From: Thiohalobacter sp.
Lineage (GTDB): Bacteria > Pseudomonadota > Gammaproteobacteria > Thiohalobacterales > Thiohalobacteraceae
Length of the DNA: 39,024 nucleotides
Assembly (NCBI GenBank): GCA_026993645.1
Contig: JALWSQ010000252.1
Span: 1 to 39,024 of the forward strand
Direction of reading: 5' to 3'
Positions 20,290 through 31,070 of the stretch are shown in pieces. Made by a program: the position numbers and the translations under genes. The notes below the pieces were generated by a model. It worked only from the letters and a program-made list of their open reading frames with translations, had not been told where the DNA came from and did no database searches. How positions within the stretch are numbered: the first letter of the stretch is position 1; the number at the start of each line of letters is the position of its first letter.

Positions 20290-20793
20290 GTGCAGCGAAG
20301 ATCGCGAGGAGTCGGGTTGGATTGTGTGGAACAAAGCGTCAACGGCGGTACCTGCTTCATCATTCGCCCGAATGCGTCCCTTTCGTGGCGCGGCTCCCTG
20401 TTCTGCTATGGCCTCATCGTGACGGTGTCTCTGACCATCGCCCTGGGTTTTGCTGCGATCGGCCTGTGGCCGGTGTTGCCCTTCGCCGGCGCCGAGCTGC
20501 TGTTGCTGGGCGCGGCCATGTACCACGTGGCCCTGCGCTGCCGCGAGCGCGAGATCATTCGTATCGCCGCCGGCAAGGTCGAGGTCTTGCGGGGCCGCCG
20601 GCGGCTGGTGCGGGAGGCCGAGTTCCACTTGCCCTGGGTCCGGGTGGTCCTGCAATCGACGGCCGCGTCGCTGGCCCCTCTGCGGGTGCTGCTGCGGGGC
20701 CAGGGCCGGGAGACGGAGGTCGGGCGCTTCCTGGTCGAGGCCGAGCGGCGTCGCCTGGCCCGGCGCCTGGCCCATTCCATTGGATCCGCCTGA
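20290..20793 (+). CDS. DUF2244 family integral membrane protein
   Basis: Two TM segments; CFIIRPNASLSWRGSLFCYG ... GAELLLLGAAMYHVALRCREREII; exact start uncertain (GTG 20290, or a later TTG/GTG). Confidence 0.78.
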   Translation: MQRRSRGVGLDCVEQSVNGGTCFIIRPNASLSWRGSLFCYGLIVTVSLTIALGFAAIGLWPVLPFAGAELLLLGAAMYHVALRCREREIIRIAAGKVEVLRGRRRLVREAEFHLPWVRVVLQSTAASLAPLRVLLRGQGRETEVGRFLVEAERRRLARRLAHSIGSA

Positions 20794-20864
20794 GGGCGGG
20801 CGTAGAACGACGAATCTTTGAGATAGCCGTACGTGAAGCGTAATTTCAGCTGAAGGAGAGAGGG

Positions 20865-22013
20865 ATGTTTGACCTGAGAAGTCGAGGGTGCCGGGTGGCG
20901 GGTGCCGCGGCGCTGCTGGCTGCAGCCGCAACCGCCCGGGCGGACTATGCCCTCAACATGCACCAGGGCGTCACGCCCATCAGCCACGAGGTGTACCATC
21001 TACACATGCTGATCCTGTACATCTGCTGCGCCATCGGCGTGGTGGTGTTCGGGACCATGTTCTACTCGATCATCAACCACCGCAAGTCCAAGGGGGCGGT
21101 GGCGGCCCAGTTCCACGAGAGCACCACGGTCGAGATCATCTGGACCATCATCCCCTTCGTCATCCTCATCAGCATGGCCATTCCCGCCACCAAGACGCTG
21201 CTGGCCATGGAGGACACCCGCAACGCCGACGTCACCATCAAGGTCACGGGGTACCAGTGGAAGTGGGGCTATGATTATCTGAACGACGGTGTCAGTAGCG
21301 GTGCCGGTCCACACATCCACTTCCTCAGCACCCTGTCGACGCCCAAGGAGGAGATCTACAATCACCGCGCCAAGGGTGAGAATTACCTGCTGGAGGTCGA
21401 TCATCCGCTGGTGGTGCCGGTAGGGCGCAAGGTACGCCTGGAGATCACGGCGGCCGACGTCATCCACTCCTGGTGGGTGCCCGACCTGGGCATGAAGAAG
21501 GATGCCATCCCCGGCTACGTCAACCAGATGTGGCTCCAGGTGGACAAGCCCGGTACCTATCGCGGCCAGTGTGCGGAACTCTGCGGCAAGGATCACGGCT
21601 TCATGCCCATCGTGGTGGTGGCGAAGAACGAGGCCGATTACGAGCGTTGGGTGCACGACCGCAAACGGGCGCTGGCGGGTGACGCCGCCGCGGCCAGCAA
21701 GACCTGGACACGCCAGGCGCTGATGGCCAAGGGTGCCAAGGTGTACCAGGCCAACTGTGCTGCCTGCCACCAGGCCAACGGCGGCGGGCTGCCGGGCACC
21801 TTCCCGGCCCTCAACGGCAGCAAGGTCGTCAATGGCCCCCTGGCCCAGCATCTCCAGGTGGTGCTCAAGGGCCGGCCGGGGACCGCCATGCAGTCCTTCG
21901 CCGGGCAGTTGAGCGATACCGAGATCGCCGCCGTGATCACCTACGAGCGCAACAGCTGGGACAATCACACCGGCGACCTGGTGCAGCCCGCCATGGTCAA
22001 GGCCGCGCGTTGA
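20865..22013 (+). CDS. coxB: Cytochrome c oxidase subunit II with C-terminal cytochrome c domain (caa3-type)
   Basis: CuA motif CAELCGKDHGFM; TIIPFVILISMAIPATKTL; heme c motif NCAACHQANGGGLPGTFPAL. Confidence 0.96.
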   Translation: MFDLRSRGCRVAGAAALLAAAATARADYALNMHQGVTPISHEVYHLHMLILYICCAIGVVVFGTMFYSIINHRKSKGAVAAQFHESTTVEIIWTIIPFVILISMAIPATKTLLAMEDTRNADVTIKVTGYQWKWGYDYLNDGVSSGAGPHIHFLSTLSTPKEEIYNHRAKGENYLLEVDHPLVVPVGRKVRLEITAADVIHSWWVPDLGMKKDAIPGYVNQMWLQVDKPGTYRGQCAELCGKDHGFMPIVVVAKNEADYERWVHDRKRALAGDAAAASKTWTRQALMAKGAKVYQANCAACHQANGGGLPGTFPALNGSKVVNGPLAQHLQVVLKGRPGTAMQSFAGQLSDTEIAAVITYERNSWDNHTGDLVQPAMVKAAR

Positions 22014-22039
22014 TGCAGAGTAACGAGGAGAAGTGAGCG

Positions 22040-23614
22040 ATGACTACCGCAGTAGCACATGAAGCACACCACGACGGGCCGGCGCGCGGGCTGAGCCGCT
22101 GGTTGTTCACCACCAACCACAAGGACATCGGTACCCTGTACCTGCTGTTCTCGCTGCTGATGTTCTTCGTCGGTGGCAGTATGGCGATGATCATCCGCGC
22201 CGAGCTGTTCCAACCAGGTCTGCAGTTCGTCAATCCGGCATTCTTCAATCAGCTCACCACCATGCACGCCCTGGTCATGATCTTCGGTGCGGTGATGCCT
22301 GCCTTCGTCGGGCTCGCCAACTGGCTCATCCCCATGATGATCGGGGCACCGGACATGGCGCTGCCGCGCATGAACAACTGGAGCTTCTGGATCCTGCCGT
22401 TCGCCTTCGCCCTGCTGCTGTCGACCCTGTTCATGCCCGGTGGCGGCCCGGCCGGCGGCTGGACGCTGTATCCGCCACTGTCGCTGCAGACGGGCGCCGC
22501 CTTTCCCTTTGTCATCTTCGCCATTCACCTGATGGGCATCTCCTCCATCATGGGCGCGATCAACGTCATCGTCACCGTGCTCAACATGCGCGCGCCCGGC
22601 ATGACGTTGATGAAGATGCCGCTGTTCGTCTGGACCTGGCTCATCACCGCCTATCTGCTGATCGCGGTGATGCCGGTGCTGGCCGGGTCGGTCACCATGC
22701 TGCTGACCGACAAGTTCTTCGGTACCAGCTTCTTCAACGCGGCCGGCGGCGGTGACCCGGTGCTGTTCCAGCACATCTTCTGGTTCTTCGGTCATCCCGA
22801 GGTGTACATCATGATCCTGCCGGCATTCGGTATCATCTCGGCGATCATCCCCACCTTCGCCCGTAAGCCGCTGTTCGGCTACAGTTCCATGGTGTACGCC
22901 ACGGCTTCCATCGCCTTCCTGTCGTTCCTTGTCTGGGCCCACCACATGTTCACCGTGGGCATCCCGGTGGCGGGTGAGCTGTTCTTCATGTATGCCACCA
23001 TGCTGATCGCGGTACCGACCGGGGTGAAGGTGTTCAACTGGGTGGCCACCATGTGGCGCGGCTCGATGACCTTCGAGACACCGATGCTGTTTGCCATCGC
23101 ATTCGTGATCCTGTTCACCATCGGCGGCTTCTCTGGACTGATGCTGGCCATGGCGCCCGCCGACTTCCAGTACCATGACACCTACTTCGTGGTGGCCCAT
23201 TTCCACTACGTGCTGGTGCCGGGGGCGGTGTTCGCCATCATGGCGGCGGTGTACTATTGGCTGCCCAAGTGGACTGGCAACATGTACGACGAGAAACTGG
23301 GTAAGTTGCACTTCTGGCTGTCGGCGATCTCGGTCAACGTGCTGTTCTTCCCGATGCACTTCCTGGGGCTGGCCGGCATGCCACGGCGCATCCCCGACTA
23401 CTCGGTGCAGTTCGCCGGTTTCAACGAGCTGGCCTCAATCGGCGGTTTCGCCTTTGGCCTGTCGCAGCTGATCTTCCTGTATGTGGTGATCAAGACCATC
23501 CGCGGTGGCGCCAAGGCAACCGACCAGGTGTGGGAGGGCGCGCACGGCCTGGAATGGACGCTGCCGTCGCCACCGCCCTACCACAGCTTCCAGACGGCAC
23601 CGGAGATCAAGTGA
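22040..23614 (+). CDS. coxA: Cytochrome c oxidase subunit I (A1-type)
   Basis: [85 protein letters not shown]. Confidence 0.98.
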   Translation: MTTAVAHEAHHDGPARGLSRWLFTTNHKDIGTLYLLFSLLMFFVGGSMAMIIRAELFQPGLQFVNPAFFNQLTTMHALVMIFGAVMPAFVGLANWLIPMMIGAPDMALPRMNNWSFWILPFAFALLLSTLFMPGGGPAGGWTLYPPLSLQTGAAFPFVIFAIHLMGISSIMGAINVIVTVLNMRAPGMTLMKMPLFVWTWLITAYLLIAVMPVLAGSVTMLLTDKFFGTSFFNAAGGGDPVLFQHIFWFFGHPEVYIMILPAFGIISAIIPTFARKPLFGYSSMVYATASIAFLSFLVWAHHMFTVGIPVAGELFFMYATMLIAVPTGVKVFNWVATMWRGSMTFETPMLFAIAFVILFTIGGFSGLMLAMAPADFQYHDTYFVVAHFHYVLVPGAVFAIMAAVYYWLPKWTGNMYDEKLGKLHFWLSAISVNVLFFPMHFLGLAGMPRRIPDYSVQFAGFNELASIGGFAFGLSQLIFLYVVIKTIRGGAKATDQVWEGAHGLEWTLPSPPPYHSFQTAPEIK

Positions 23615-23676
23615 GACGGGCGGGAGGGTGGCCTGGGATGTCCCCCGCGCCGCCATTTCCCGTTGTAGGTGAGGCT

Positions 23677-23799
23677 ATGACGGAGCAGCAGATGGAGCGT
23701 CGCCGCCGGGCGGCCACCCGCCATGCCCTGGTGCTCGGGCTGGTCGCGGTATCGGTGTTTTTGGGGTTCATCGCCTGGACCCTGGTCCACCGGGGCTGA
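23677..23799 (+). CDS. Cytochrome oxidase small assembly protein-like, single TM, 40 aa
   Basis: MTEQQMERRRRAATRHALVLGLVAVSVFLGFIAWTLVHRG between coxA and coxC; RBS-like gtgaggct upstream; internal start in track ORF 23530..23799. Confidence 0.65.
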   Translation: MTEQQMERRRRAATRHALVLGLVAVSVFLGFIAWTLVHRG

Positions 23800-23847
23800 T
23801 GGCGGCGGACCACGACAGAGATTGGACAATCGAGTGAGGATGGATGG

Positions 23848-24711
23848 ATGAGTAGTGAGACACACGCGGGATACTACGTACCCCATGGAACGCGCTGGCC
23901 GATCGTCGGTTCCATCGGCCTGACCACCCTGGTTTCGGGCTTTGCCATATTCCTCAACGGCAATCCCCTGGGCGCCAAGGTCATGGCTGCCGGCGTGGCC
24001 ATCGTGCTGCTGATGATGTTCGGCTGGTTCGGCACCGTCATCCGGGAGAGCGAGAGCGGCATGTACAACATGCAGGTGGACCGCTCCTTCCGTTGGGGTA
24101 TGGCCTGGTTCATCTTCTCCGAGGTCATGTTCTTCGCCGCCTTCTTCGGTGCCCTGTTCTATGCCCGCGTGCTGGCGGTGCCGTGGCTCGGTGGTGGTGA
24201 CGCGGCGACCCACAGCCTGCTCTGGCCACAGTTCAGCCCGGCCTGGCCGACCAATGGCCCCGGCGACCTGGGAGGCAAGTTCGAGACCATTTCACCCTGG
24301 GGCATCCCAGCGCTCAATACCCTGCTGCTGCTGTCCAGTGGCGTGACCATCACCTTCGCCCACTGGGCGCTGAAAAAGAACCAGCGGGGTGCCCTGCTGT
24401 TCTGGCTGGCGGCGACCGTGATTCTGGGTGTGACCTTCCTCGGTTTCCAGATTCACGAGTACGGCCATGCCTATTCCGAGCTCAACCTGACCTTGGGTTC
24501 GGGTATCTACGGCTCGACCTTCTTCATGCTCACCGGGTTCCACGGCATGCACGTGACCATCGGCGCCATCATGTTGACCGTGATCCTGTTGCGTTCCGCC
24601 AAGGGCCACTTCACGCCCGACCGGCACTTCGCCTTCGAGGGCGTGGCCTGGTACTGGCACTTCGTGGACGTGGTCTGGCTGGGGTTGTTTATCTTCGTGT
24701 ACGTGCTCTGA
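23848..24711 (+). CDS. coxC: Cytochrome c oxidase subunit III
   Basis: FRWGMAWFIFSEVMFFAAFFGALFYAR, GFHGMHVTIGAIML, FEGVAWYWHFVDVVWLGLFIFVYVL. Confidence 0.97.
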   Translation: MSSETHAGYYVPHGTRWPIVGSIGLTTLVSGFAIFLNGNPLGAKVMAAGVAIVLLMMFGWFGTVIRESESGMYNMQVDRSFRWGMAWFIFSEVMFFAAFFGALFYARVLAVPWLGGGDAATHSLLWPQFSPAWPTNGPGDLGGKFETISPWGIPALNTLLLLSSGVTITFAHWALKKNQRGALLFWLAATVILGVTFLGFQIHEYGHAYSELNLTLGSGIYGSTFFMLTGFHGMHVTIGAIMLTVILLRSAKGHFTPDRHFAFEGVAWYWHFVDVVWLGLFIFVYVL

Positions 24712-24735
24712 GGCGCGGGGCCGGCCCGGGTGCCG

Positions 24736-24975
24736 TCACCTGGGCTGGCCGCCGGCTGGCGGGGTCGCGGGGTAGATGCCGTGGGGATGGATGTGGCCGG
24801 TGAGGTAACCGACCACCAGGATGGCGAACAGGGCGACCGACAGCGCGATGCGCACCGTGAGGGCCTTGACGGTCCGCTCGGAACGGCCCTTGTCGAGAAT
24901 GAGGAAGAACAGGCCGCTGGTCAGGCTGAGCAGGATGAGGGCCAGCAGGGTCAGGATCAGGATCTTGATGAACAT
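24736..24975 (-). CDS. Twin-transmembrane protein, DUF2909-like
   Basis: MFIKILILTLLALILLSLTSGLFFLILDKGRSERTVKALTVRIALSVALFAILVVGYLTGHI; two TM helices, cox-cluster context. Confidence 0.82.
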   Translation of the reverse strand: MFIKILILTLLALILLSLTSGLFFLILDKGRSERTVKALTVRIALSVALFAILVVGYLTGHIHPHGIYPATPPAGGQPR

Positions 24976-25041
24976 GGGCCTTGGGTTCCGTGGCGGCAAG
25001 GCCCGCAGTATAGCCGAGCCGGACGGAAGGGGCGAGAGACC

Positions 25042-25791
25042 GTGGCGAGAAGGAGGCAACTGTTGCTGGGCATCACCGTGCTAGCCCTGTTTGCCGGCCT
25101 GGTGCGGCTCGGCTTCTGGCAGATCGCCCGGGCCCATGAGAAGGAGCGCATCCTGGCCGCCTTCGAGCAGCGGCGCCACCAGCCGCCGGTCCGCCTGGTC
25201 ACGGGCAGCCGCCCCGGCCCGGCGCTCCAGTATCACCCGGTGGTGGTCAAGGGCCGTTACGATGGCGTGCACCAGTTCCTGCTCGACAACCGGGTGCGCC
25301 ACCAGCGACCGGGGTTCGAGGTCTTGACGCCGCTGCGCCTGCGCGGCGGCGGGGCGGTGCTGGTGGACCGCGGCTGGGTACCCCAGGGGGCCCGCCGGAC
25401 GCAGTTGCCGTCGCTGCCGGTCCCCGACGGTGAGCAGCGGGTGCATGGCCTGATCCGGCTGCCGGGCCGGGGATTCGTGCTGGGCGAGGGCGAGGCGCGG
25501 CAGCCCGGCTGGCCCAAGGTGGTGCAGCGCGTGGCATTCGGGCTGGAGTCGCGCCAGCTCGGCTATCCCCTGGTGCCGGCGCTGGTGCTGATGGACCGGG
25601 GCGAGGCCGGCGGCTTCGAGCGCGGCTGGCAGCCGGTCACCCCGGGGTTCGGTCCGGCCCGGCACTACGCCTATGCCTTCCAGTGGTTTGCGCTGGCGGC
25701 GGTATTCGCCTTCCTGCTGCTGCGGCTGGCGTTCCGCGCCTGGTGGTGGCGCGACCGGCAGCGGACCCTGGTCCAGGGCGGGCATGGCTAG
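25042..25791 (+). CDS. SURF1 family cytochrome oxidase biogenesis protein
   Basis: LVRLGFWQIARAHEKERIL, RPGFEVLTPLRLRGGGAVLVDRGWVP, HYAYAFQWFALAAVFAFLLLRL; GTG start within the longer track ORF. Confidence 0.9.
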   Translation: MARRRQLLLGITVLALFAGLVRLGFWQIARAHEKERILAAFEQRRHQPPVRLVTGSRPGPALQYHPVVVKGRYDGVHQFLLDNRVRHQRPGFEVLTPLRLRGGGAVLVDRGWVPQGARRTQLPSLPVPDGEQRVHGLIRLPGRGFVLGEGEARQPGWPKVVQRVAFGLESRQLGYPLVPALVLMDRGEAGGFERGWQPVTPGFGPARHYAYAFQWFALAAVFAFLLLRLAFRAWWWRDRQRTLVQGGHG

Positions 25792-25827
25792 CCGAGTCAT
25801 GGGGGCGTAGCGAGAGGAGATTGCAGG

Positions 25828-26457
25828 ATGGAGACCATGGCAGTGGAACGAGGACAGATGAGGGGTGGGCGCCGGCGGTCACGCTGGACCCTGGTGGTCC
25901 TGTTTCTCATGTTCGCCACGCCGTTGGCCATCGCCTGGTTGCTGAATTTCTCGCCCTGGGCCTGGCACCCGGCACCCAGCCTCAACCATGGCCGGCTCAT
26001 CCAGCCGGTGCGGCCGCTGGCGGAGGCGGATTTCGCCGAGCTGGCCCCCCGGGGCGCGGGTGGCCTGGTGCATGGCCGCTGGACCCTGGTGTTCGCGGCC
26101 GGACCCGAGTGCAACGACCGTTGTCGCCAGGCCCTGTACACCATGCGCCAGGTGCGGCTGGCCCAGGGCCACAACATGGGCCGGGTGCAGCGCCTGCTGC
26201 TGCTGCTGCCCGCCGGCCGCGTACCGGCCTGGCTGGGCGAGGTCCGGCGCCACTATCCGGGGCTGCGCGTGGCGCGGATGCGGGCGGGGGCGGCGCCACG
26301 CTTGCGCAAGCTCTTCGAACTGGACGGCGCGGGGCGGCACTCCCTGTTCATCGTCGACCCGCGCGCCAATCTGATGATGCGGCACGACCTGGATGCCCGG
26401 CCCAAGGGCCTGATTCGGGATCTGCAACGGTTGCTCAAGGCGTCCTACATCGGCTGA
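25828..26457 (+). CDS. Membrane-anchored SCO-like/thioredoxin-fold protein of cox cluster (PA0111-like)
   Basis: N-terminal TM; FAAGPECNDRCRQALYTMRQV (CxxxC) and RHSLFIVDPRANLMMRHD; between surf1 and ctaB. Confidence 0.65.
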   Translation: METMAVERGQMRGGRRRSRWTLVVLFLMFATPLAIAWLLNFSPWAWHPAPSLNHGRLIQPVRPLAEADFAELAPRGAGGLVHGRWTLVFAAGPECNDRCRQALYTMRQVRLAQGHNMGRVQRLLLLLPAGRVPAWLGEVRRHYPGLRVARMRAGAAPRLRKLFELDGAGRHSLFIVDPRANLMMRHDLDARPKGLIRDLQRLLKASYIG

Positions 26458-26516
26458 AGCCGGGTGCCGGAACATGACAGGGCCTGCTTGCCCGGGCCGA
26501 ACGAGGTGGTTTCCAA

Positions 26517-27416
26517 ATGGGTAGAGCGATAACGGCATGGGCGGTCAGCGCACGGGTCAACTGGCGTGACTACCTCGCCCTGTGCAAGATCAAGGTGGTG
26601 GCACTCATCGTCTTCACCGCCATGGTCGGGATGTTCCTGGCCACCCCCGGCATGGTGCCCTGGCACGTGCTGCTGCTCGGCAGCCTGGGCATCGGGATGG
26701 CGGCGGCCTCGGCGGCCGCCATCAACCACCTGGTCGACCAGCGGGTGGATGCCGTCATGCAGCGCACCCGCAACCGCCCCCTGCCAGCGGGTCATCTGCG
26801 CCCGACCCAGTGCCTGGTCTTCGCCCTGACCCTCGGCACCCTGGCCATGCTCATGCTGGCCCTCGGGGTCAACGGCCTCACCGCGGTCCTCACCTTCCTC
26901 TCGCTCATCGGCTACGCCCTGGTCTACACCCTGTTCCTCAAGCGCGCCACGCCGCAGAACATCGTCATCGGCGGGGCGGCGGGCGCGGCACCGCCGGTGC
27001 TGGGCTGGACCGCGGTCACCGGCACGGTGGATCCTGGCGCCCTGCTGCTGTTCCTGCTGATCTTCACCTGGACCCCGCCTCACTTCTGGGCCCTGGCGGT
27101 GCACCGCCGGGCCGACTACGCGCGCGCCGGCGTGCCCATGCTGCCGGTCACCCACGGCAGCCGCTTCACCCGGCTGCAGATCCTGCTCTACACGGTGATG
27201 CTGGTGCTGGTGTCCGTGCTGCCCTACCTCACCGGCATGAGCGGCCTGCTGTACCTGGTGGGCGCCCTCGGCCTGGGGGCCGGCTTCCTGTGGTACGCGG
27301 TGCGGCTGCTGGCCGACGAGGCGGTGGCCATGAAGACCTTCGGTTACTCCATCCTCTACCTCATGGCCCTGTTCGCCTTCCTGCTCCTGGATCACTACTG
27401 GCTGATCCGGCCCTGA
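26517..27416 (+). CDS. ctaB: Heme O synthase (protoheme IX farnesyltransferase)
   Basis: [73 protein letters not shown]. Confidence 0.96.
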   Translation: MGRAITAWAVSARVNWRDYLALCKIKVVALIVFTAMVGMFLATPGMVPWHVLLLGSLGIGMAAASAAAINHLVDQRVDAVMQRTRNRPLPAGHLRPTQCLVFALTLGTLAMLMLALGVNGLTAVLTFLSLIGYALVYTLFLKRATPQNIVIGGAAGAAPPVLGWTAVTGTVDPGALLLFLLIFTWTPPHFWALAVHRRADYARAGVPMLPVTHGSRFTRLQILLYTVMLVLVSVLPYLTGMSGLLYLVGALGLGAGFLWYAVRLLADEAVAMKTFGYSILYLMALFAFLLLDHYWLIRP

Positions 27417-27485
27417 CCGCGCGCCGGCGCTGAACCCCGCCGCGGCCCACGGCGGCCGCCGGATCGGGTATCATGCGCCCGGCAC

Positions 27486-29936
27486 ATGACCGAGGCCAGC
27501 GACAAGACCTGTTTTCACTGCGGGTTGCCGGTGCCGCCCGGCGCCGAGTACCGGGTGGAGATCGACGGCAAGCCGCGGGCCATGTGCTGTCCGGGCTGCA
27601 AGGCGGTGGCGGAGAGTATCCTCGCCGCCGGCCTGGAGGACTTCTACCGCTACCGGGAGGGACCGTCCCAGCGTCCCGACGAGCTGGTACCCGAGGCCCT
27701 GCGCGAGGCCGAGCTCTACGACCGGCCCGAACTGCAGCAGGCCTTCGTCCGGGTGGACGAGGACCAGGTGCGGGAGGCAGCGCTGATCCTGGAGGGCATC
27801 ACCTGTGCCGCCTGCGTCTGGCTCAACGAGCGCCATCTGCGGGCGCAGCCCGGGGTGCTCTCGTTCCAGGTCAACTATTCCACCCGCCGCGCCCGGGTGC
27901 GCTGGGACGACAGCCGCATCCACCTGTCCGACATCATCAAGGCCATCGCCGCCATCGGGTACCTGGCCCACCCCTTTGATCCCGGCCGCCAGGAGGAGGT
28001 CTATCGCCGTGAGCGCCGCCAGGCCCTGAAGCGGGTGGCGGTGGCCGGACTCGGCGCCATGCAGGTGATGATGCTGGCGGTGGGGCTCTACGCCGGTGAG
28101 TACCAGGGCATGGAGGCCCGCTTCCGTGACCTGCTGCGCTGGGTCAGCCTGCTGATCGCCACCCCGGTGGTGCTGTACTCGGCCCGGGTGTTCTTCACCG
28201 GCGCCTGGCGGGACCTGCGCCGGCGGCGCCTGGGCATGGACGTACCGGTGGCCCTGGCGGTGGGCAGCGCCTACCTGGCCAGCCTGTGGCACACCCTGAC
28301 CGGCGGCGGCGAGGTCTATTTCGATTCCGCCACCATGTTCACCTTCTTCCTCCTCACCGGCCGCTACCTGGAGATGGGCGCCCAGCACCGCGCCGGCCAG
28401 GCCGCGGAGGAGCTGGTGCGCCTGCTGCCCGCCATGGCCACCCGGCTGCTGCCCGGGGGCGGCGAGGAGGAGGTGCCGGTCACCGACCTGGTCCCCGGCG
28501 ACCGGGTGCGGGTCAAGCCGGGCCAGACGGTGCCCGCCGACGGCCGCATCGAGAGCGGCCGCAGCGCCCTGGACGAGTCCCTGCTCACCGGCGAGAGCCA
28601 CCCCCTCGCCCGGGGTCCGGGCGACCGCGTGGTGGGGGGGACCCTCAACACCGAGAGCCCGCTGGTGGTGCGCGTGGAGCAGGTGGGGGAGGCGACCGTG
28701 CTGTCGGCGATCCAGCGCCTGCTGGATCGGGCCCAGGCCGAGCGGCCGCCGGTGGCGCGGCTGGCGGACCGGGCGGCCGGCTGGTTCGTGGGTGCCCTGC
28801 TGCTGCTGGCGCTGGCGGTGGGGCTGTACTGGCTGCAGGCGGATCCGGGGCGCGCCTTCGCCATCACCCTGTCGGTGCTGGTGATCACCTGCCCCTGCGC
28901 CCTGTCGCTGGCGACCCCGGTGGCGGTGACGGCGGCCACTGGGGCCCTGACCCGGCTGGGGGTGTTGCCGACCCGGGGCGAGGCGCTGGAGACCCTGGCC
29001 CGCGCCAGCCACATGGCGTTCGACAAGACCGGCACCCTGACCCGGGGTGAGCTGGGACTGAGCCGGGTACAGGTGCTCCGCCCCAGGGCGGATGCGCTCT
29101 GTCGCCGGGTGGCGGCGGCACTGGAGCAGCAGTCGGAGCATCCTCTGGCACGGCCCTTCGCGGGCTGGCACGAGGCCGGGACCCGGGTCGGGGCGCTGCA
29201 GGCGGTGCCCGGCGAGGGGCTGGAGGCGGAGGTGGACGGTCGCCGCTACCGCCTGGGGACGGCCGCCTTCGTCGCCGGCCTGGCCGGGGCGGCACCGGCG
29301 GACACGCCGGACGGGCCCGGGACGCCGGTCTGGCTGGGGGATGCCGAGGGTCCCATCGCCCTGTTTCTGCTGGAGGACCATCTCCGCCCGGACGCCGCGA
29401 CGGCGGTGGAACGGCTGCGCGAGCTGGGCCTGGAGCTGCTGCTGCTCAGCGGCGACGCTCCCGGCAGCGTGGCGGCGGTGGCGCGCGAACTGGGGATCGC
29501 CGACTGGCATGCCCGGCTGCTGCCGGAGGACAAGCTGCGGCTGTTGCGTGCCCTCCAGTCCAGGGGGGCGGTGGTGGCCATGGTGGGGGATGGCGTCAAC
29601 GATGCGCCGGTGCTGGCCGGGGCGCAGGTGTCGGTGGCCATGGGCAGCGGCACCACCCTGGCGGCGGCCAGCGCCGATCTCATCCTCCTGTCGGAGAAGT
29701 TGACGCGGCTGCCGGCGGCGGTGGCCAAGGCGCGCCAGACCCTGCGCATCATCCGCGAGAACCTGGCCTGGGCGCTGGTGTACAATCTCTGCGCGGTTCC
29801 CCTCGCCGCCATGGGCGACGTCCGGCCCTGGATGGCGGCCCTGGGGATGTCGCTCAGTTCCCTGCTGGTGGTCCTCAACGCCCTGAGGCTGCGGGACAGA
29901 CGCCGGCCGGTCGTGGCCGGCAGCGAGGCACGATGA
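27486..29936 (+). CDS. ccoI: Heavy-metal P1B-type ATPase, CcoI/FixI-like copper exporter
   Basis: N-terminal Cys cluster CFHCG...CCPGCKAV, HMA GITCAACVWLN, CPC motif ITCPCALSLATP, DKTGTLTRGE, GDGVNDAPVL. Confidence 0.92.
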   Translation: MTEASDKTCFHCGLPVPPGAEYRVEIDGKPRAMCCPGCKAVAESILAAGLEDFYRYREGPSQRPDELVPEALREAELYDRPELQQAFVRVDEDQVREAALILEGITCAACVWLNERHLRAQPGVLSFQVNYSTRRARVRWDDSRIHLSDIIKAIAAIGYLAHPFDPGRQEEVYRRERRQALKRVAVAGLGAMQVMMLAVGLYAGEYQGMEARFRDLLRWVSLLIATPVVLYSARVFFTGAWRDLRRRRLGMDVPVALAVGSAYLASLWHTLTGGGEVYFDSATMFTFFLLTGRYLEMGAQHRAGQAAEELVRLLPAMATRLLPGGGEEEVPVTDLVPGDRVRVKPGQTVPADGRIESGRSALDESLLTGESHPLARGPGDRVVGGTLNTESPLVVRVEQVGEATVLSAIQRLLDRAQAERPPVARLADRAAGWFVGALLLLALAVGLYWLQADPGRAFAITLSVLVITCPCALSLATPVAVTAATGALTRLGVLPTRGEALETLARASHMAFDKTGTLTRGELGLSRVQVLRPRADALCRRVAAALEQQSEHPLARPFAGWHEAGTRVGALQAVPGEGLEAEVDGRRYRLGTAAFVAGLAGAAPADTPDGPGTPVWLGDAEGPIALFLLEDHLRPDAATAVERLRELGLELLLLSGDAPGSVAAVARELGIADWHARLLPEDKLRLLRALQSRGAVVAMVGDGVNDAPVLAGAQVSVAMGSGTTLAAASADLILLSEKLTRLPAAVAKARQTLRIIRENLAWALVYNLCAVPLAAMGDVRPWMAALGMSLSSLLVVLNALRLRDRRRPVVAGSEAR

Positions 29937-30145
29937 ACATTCTCTTTCTGCTGATTCCCCTGGCGGTCGCCCTGCTGGCGCTGGCGGTCTGGGCCTTCCT
30001 GTGGGCGGTGCGCAGCGGCCAGTTCGAGGACCTGGAGGGCGAGGCCTACCGCATCCTCATGGACGACGACCGGCCCGTGGCCGGCACGGACCCGGAAGGG
30101 GAACGGAAAGAGAAACCGGCCGGCGGCGGGCCACCGGCCGGCTGA
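29933..30145 (+). CDS. ccoS: Cbb3-type cytochrome oxidase assembly protein CcoS
   Basis: MNILFLLIPLAVALLALAVWAFLWAVRSGQFEDLEGEAYRILMDDD; 4-bp overlap with ccoI. Confidence 0.93.
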   Translation: MNILFLLIPLAVALLALAVWAFLWAVRSGQFEDLEGEAYRILMDDDRPVAGTDPEGERKEKPAGGGPPAG

Positions 30146-30168
30146 ACCCTGGTGCGGCCGGCGGCCCC

Positions 30169-31038
<870 letters not shown>

Positions 31039-31070
31039 CTCGTATCCCTCCCTAAGCCGATCGGCGACTG

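Noticed and set aside
20835-20864. TTCAGCTGAA palindrome before coxB as an operator
   Set aside because: Short 10-bp palindrome overlapping the ribosome-binding region; likely chance.
21965-23359. 464-aa minus-strand ORF antisense to coxA
   Set aside because: His/Gln/Arg-rich translation typical of the complement of a membrane protein; coxA is certain.
27471-29510. 679-aa minus-strand ORF antisense to ccoI
   Set aside because: Shadow ORF; P-type ATPase motifs on the plus strand are complete.
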